A stretch of DNA of 8,710 nt from an uncultured Flavobacterium sp. (lineage in GTDB: Bacteria; Bacteroidota; Bacteroidia; Flavobacteriales; Flavobacteriaceae), in assembly GCF_946482535.1 (NCBI RefSeq), contig NZ_CAMLRU010000113.1, positions 1 through 8,710 on the forward strand. Direction: 5' to 3'. Numbering within the stretch: position 1 is the first letter of the stretch; each line of letters starts with the position of its first letter. This document shows positions 6,794-8,710 of this stretch, in pieces. A program made the position numbers and the translations under genes. The notes under the pieces are model-generated. The model was not told where the DNA came from, ran no database searches, and was given only the letters and a program-made list of their open reading frames with translations.

Positions 6794-6835
6794 AGTGTTC
6801 AGTTGGCAGTGTTCAGTTGGCAGTGTTCAGTTTCC
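6794..6835. repeat. Heptad tandem array, AGTNNNC x6
   Basis: Six consecutive 7-base units: AGTGTTC, AGTTGGC, AGTGTTC, AGTTGGC, AGTGTTC, AGTTTCC. Read as 14-mers this is AGTGTTCAGTTGGC 2.8 times. It fills most of the 65-base gap between the convergent DUF4403 and CxxC-protein genes. No hairpin or T-run terminator is visible there. Similar 7-base intergenic repeats are, to my recollection, common in flavobacteria. Confidence 0.85.
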
Positions 6836-6854
6836 AATCGAGAAAAATGACGAC

Positions 6855-7109
6855 TTACTTCTTTTTGTAATACATTTTATAAACCACAAAACCGATTCCG
6901 GCCACGATGATATAGGGGATAGCCATTAGGAAAACAATCCCGTCGTTTACGGCTTCTACTTTGCTGTTATCGCCGGTACTTTCCAAAGCGGCTCTACACA
7001 TGGCACATTGCGCATTTGAGGCAATAGGCAATAAGCAATAGGCAAAAGTTAGCAACACTAATTTTTGACTTATCTCTTTTCCCTTTTCCCTTTTAACTTT
7101 AATTGGCAT
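6855..7109 (-). CDS. Small membrane protein with N-terminal CxxC motif, heme-copper oxidase cluster
   Basis: An 84-residue protein of unknown function, seemingly of a conserved flavobacterial type. Parts: a long basic N-terminal region (1-16), a hydrophobic signal-peptide core (17-30), a probable signal peptidase site S-N-A|Q (after A33), then C35-A-M-C38-R-A-A-L-E-S at the start of the mature chain, a short charged linker with E-A-V-N-D-G, a transmembrane helix (about 57-77) and a K-rich tail. The topology would place the CxxC in the periplasm and the tail in the cytoplasm. CxxC pairs suit disulfide exchange or metal binding; following SCO and DUF420 genes, a role in copper/heme oxidase assembly is an inference. 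ATG 7109 is the only ATG before the cysteines; it overlaps the end of the DUF420 gene by 11 bases. Codons for the n- and h-regions are built from 7-base repeats. Confidence 0.72.
   Translation of the reverse strand: MPIKVKREKGKEISQKLVLLTFAYCLLPIASNAQCAMCRAALESTGDNSKVEAVNDGIVFLMAIPYIIVAGIGFVVYKMYYKKK
7021..7048. repeat. Heptad repeat inside the signal-peptide coding sequence
   Basis: Four 7-base units on the + strand, GCAATAG, GCAATAA, GCAATAG, GCAAAAG. On the minus strand they encode part of the hydrophobic core (F-A-Y-C-L-L-P-I-A, residues 22-30) of the small CxxC protein. Because 7 is not a multiple of 3, each unit is read in a different frame. Confidence 0.8.
7074..7094. repeat. Heptad repeat, CYCTTTT x3
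   Basis: Three 7-base units, CTCTTTT, CCCTTTT, CCCTTTT. On the minus strand they read as AAAAGGG-type units and encode the basic n-region (about residues 6-12) of the small CxxC protein, 25 bases from the other heptad block. Confidence 0.75.
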
Positions 7110-7692
7110 AATAAGGCGAAATCATCAAATAAACCACAACACCGGTGACGGCTACATACAACCATAGCGGGAAAGTGATTTTGGCTAATTTTTTATGCTT
7201 GTCAAAACGCTCGGCTAAGGCTCTTACATAAGTAATCAACACCATCGGAATGATGGCTATTGATAAAATAATATGTGATATCAGGATGAAAAAATAAACC
7301 ATGCGCATCGAACCCGCATTGGCAATTTCGGTAGCATCTAAAAGTCCGTCGGCATTGATATCACCGTATTTGGTAGAATCCGCAGACATGTGATAAGCCA
7401 CATACATTACCAAAAAAACCACCGAACATGCAATGGCTAAAGTCATTATTCTTTCGTGTACTTTTCGGTTGCCGTTTTTGATGGCCAATACACCCATGAT
7501 TAGAAGCAAAGCGGTGGCTGCATTGATGGAAGCATAAATTGGCGGTAAAAAGCTCAAAGGTTCCATATCGATTCCGAAATCTTTTAACTTAACCGTAAAC
7601 AAAACGGCTACTGCAATAGGAATGATAATTGAAATTGCAATAATTGAGCCTTTGAATTTTTTTTCTAAAGTTTGATTGTCTTGGTTATTCAT
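7099..7692 (-). CDS. DUF420 family membrane protein (CtaM/YozB-like)
   Basis: A 197-residue integral membrane protein. Five hydrophobic segments are predicted, about 15-34, 50-71, 83-100, 131-154 and 172-191. Candidate conserved histidines lie at helix edges: H79 in K-V-H-E-R, H101 in Y-V-A-Y-H, H140 in I-S-H and H166. The DUF420 member CtaM/YozB of Firmicutes is needed for maturation of heme-copper oxidases; a similar job fits the SCO gene immediately upstream. The start ATG overlaps the SCO stop by 8 bases (ATGAATAA), and its own end overlaps the next gene by 11 bases, so the three genes are almost certainly co-transcribed and coupled. Unusual feature: the loop after H101 holds D-I-N-A-D-G-L-L-D-A-T-E (111-122), an EF-hand-type calcium-binding loop pattern. 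Confidence 0.9.
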   Translation of the reverse strand: MNNQDNQTLEKKFKGSIIAISIIIPIAVAVLFTVKLKDFGIDMEPLSFLPPIYASINAATALLLIMGVLAIKNGNRKVHERIMTLAIACSVVFLVMYVAYHMSADSTKYGDINADGLLDATEIANAGSMRMVYFFILISHIILSIAIIPMVLITYVRALAERFDKHKKLAKITFPLWLYVAVTGVVVYLMISPYYAN

Positions 7693-8368
7693 TTAATAGT
7701 TTTTTAATGTCTTCTGTAATGGCTTTTATTCCTTCTTTTTCCAAACCGTCATAATATAAAATCGGATTGCCGAATTTGTCTTTTCTGCATCGGATATTGC
7801 CTTCTTTATCAATCAAAGCAAAAAGTCCCGAGTGCTCAAAACCTCCGGCTACATTTTTGTTTTCACCGGCATAAATATTAAATCCTTTATTGGAAATGTT
7901 AAAGATATAGTCTTTGTCTCCGGTAAGCAAGTGCCAATTAGACGACTTGACTCCGATATGGGCCGCATGTTCTTTTAAAACTTCAACCGTATCGTACTCC
8001 GGATTGATTGTAATAGAAGCTATTCCGAAATTCGGATTGCCGAAAAATTCATTTTGAATGCTCACCATGTTCTTATTCATTATCGGACAAATAGACGGAC
8101 AAGTTGAAAAGAAAAATTCTAATACATAAACCTTTCCCTTATAATTATCATTGGTGATTTTTTTATTGTTTTGATCGGTCAACTCAAAGCTTGGCGCCGG
8201 ACCGATAGTACGCAAACCGTTTTCTGCCGTTTTGTGATTGGAAACCGCGTCAATTCTTTCTCCTTGAACTACAGTACCGCTTTTGATTCTGTTGATAATT
8301 CTCGGAATAAAGATGATACCGAAAACCAAAATTATAAACGATAAGCCGATGTATGATTTATTCTTCAT
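7685..8368 (-). CDS. SCO1/SenC family copper chaperone for cytochrome oxidase
   Basis: A 227-residue membrane-anchored thioredoxin-fold protein. SCO proteins bind copper and help build the CuA or CuB centre of heme-copper oxidases, or reduce its cysteines. One N-terminal membrane helix (about 6-22) leaves the domain in the periplasm. Key features are F-F-S-T-C90-P-S-I-C94-P (the CxxxC copper site), the third ligand H179 in F-E-H-S-G-L-F-A-L-I-D, and I-N-P-E-Y-D-T-V-E-V-L (121-131), which fits the family's D-P-E-x-D-T motif. All three copper ligands are present. An extra Cys (C194) follows in I-R-C-R where a Gly is usual. It starts 11 bases after the stop of the upstream SCO-like gene and overlaps the DUF420 gene by 8 bases. 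Confidence 0.95.
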   Translation of the reverse strand: MKNKSYIGLSFIILVFGIIFIPRIINRIKSGTVVQGERIDAVSNHKTAENGLRTIGPAPSFELTDQNNKKITNDNYKGKVYVLEFFFSTCPSICPIMNKNMVSIQNEFFGNPNFGIASITINPEYDTVEVLKEHAAHIGVKSSNWHLLTGDKDYIFNISNKGFNIYAGENKNVAGGFEHSGLFALIDKEGNIRCRKDKFGNPILYYDGLEKEGIKAITEDIKKLLNE

Positions 8369-8379
8369 GGTTGTAATCT

Positions 8380-8710
8380 CTAGATTTGTCTGTCTGCATT
8401 ATTTCGTTTCAGTGCCAATCGGTATTCGGCCAAGATAATCTTCACATCATCCATCATATCATTGTGCAAATCGGCTGCAGAGGTAGTATTGTATCCTTCT
8501 TTGTACTCCGGTTTTCCTTTCTCACTTTTGCCTTTTCGGCCGCGTAGATTTCTTTTCTTATCTACTATGTAAACATAAGGCGTTCCTACTTGATTGTCTA
8601 ATTTCCCCAGCAATTTCAAATTAGCGTGATAAGCCCGAATGGCTTCCGGTGAAGCAAAAACGAAATGGTAGCCTGAAACATCACTTATTTTTCCTAATTC
8701 TTTTAAAAGT
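8380..8710 (-). CDS. Thioredoxin/SCO-like protein, C-terminal part
   Basis: The frame is open to the right edge and ends at TAG 8382-8380; about 109 C-terminal residues are visible. A TTG at 8619 is not the start, since coherent coding sequence continues upstream of it. The segment V-G-T-P-Y-V-Y-I-V-D-K-K-R-N-L-R-G-R aligns by eye with the SCO neighbour's H-S-G-L-F-A-L-I-D-K-E-G-N-I-R-C-R. It has a Thr-Pro pair typical of the cis-proline of thioredoxin folds, and Gly where SCO has its copper-ligand His. A basic insert (R-K-G-K-S-E-K-G-K) and a C-terminal helix D-M-M-D-D-V-K-I-I-L-A-E-Y follow. Active-site cysteines, if any, would be outside the window. The SCO gene starts 11 bases downstream, so both belong to the same unit. 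Likely periplasmic and redox-related; function unknown. Confidence 0.65.
   Translation of the reverse strand, partial: LLKELGKISDVSGYHFVFASPEAIRAYHANLKLLGKLDNQVGTPYVYIVDKKRNLRGRKGKSEKGKPEYKEGYNTTSAADLHNDMMDDVKIILAEYRLALKRNNADRQI

Noticed and set aside
6794..6835. CRISPR-like or transposon-end repeat
   Set aside because: Units are directly adjacent with no spacers, only 7 or 14 bases long, and there is no transposase or cas gene.

Overview
The window looks like a chromosomal segment of a member of the Flavobacteriaceae (Bacteroidota), probably Flavobacterium or a close relative. The evidence is AT-rich DNA, start codons without clear Shine-Dalgarno sequences, TAnnTTTG-type -7 promoter motifs, and protein sequences that read as flavobacterial versions of their families. 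No database search was possible, so all family names rest on motif recognition. No phage, insertion sequence, CRISPR array, tRNA or rRNA is visible. The largest gap between genes is 164 bases.

Layout on the left (1-1885, + strand): the C-terminal end of a YyaL/DUF255 thioredoxin-domain protein, a small acidic protein made of amphipathic 22-residue repeats, an intrinsic terminator, and a small-conductance mechanosensitive channel (MscS). The channel gene abuts, stop codon to stop codon, the end of the next, oppositely oriented unit.

Centre (1886-5233, - strand): a tightly packed unit transcribed as TolC-like outer-membrane channel, then HlyD/MacA-like periplasmic adaptor, then tsaB (tRNA t6A synthesis). 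The two junctions are 3 bases each. tsaB apparently starts with TTG. The efflux set has two of its three expected parts here; no inner-membrane pump is in the window. A 164-bp divergent control region separates this unit from a DUF4403 lipoprotein gene (5398-6789, + strand).

Right (6855-8710, - strand): a respiratory-assembly cluster transcribed as a thioredoxin/SCO-like protein (partial), an SCO1/SenC copper chaperone, a DUF420 membrane protein (CtaM/YozB type) and a small CxxC membrane protein. The last three overlap or nearly overlap. This arrangement suggests assembly of a heme-copper terminal oxidase whose structural genes probably lie beyond the right edge.

Most of the window is ordinary. 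The points most worth a second look are: 7-base tandem repeats that form part of the signal-peptide coding sequence of the small CxxC protein, with a second 7-base-periodic array just downstream; an EF-hand-like loop inside the DUF420 protein; the paired SCO-like paralogs, one of which lacks the copper-ligand histidine position; and the TTG start of tsaB. I did not find a clear, previously undescribed multi-gene system.
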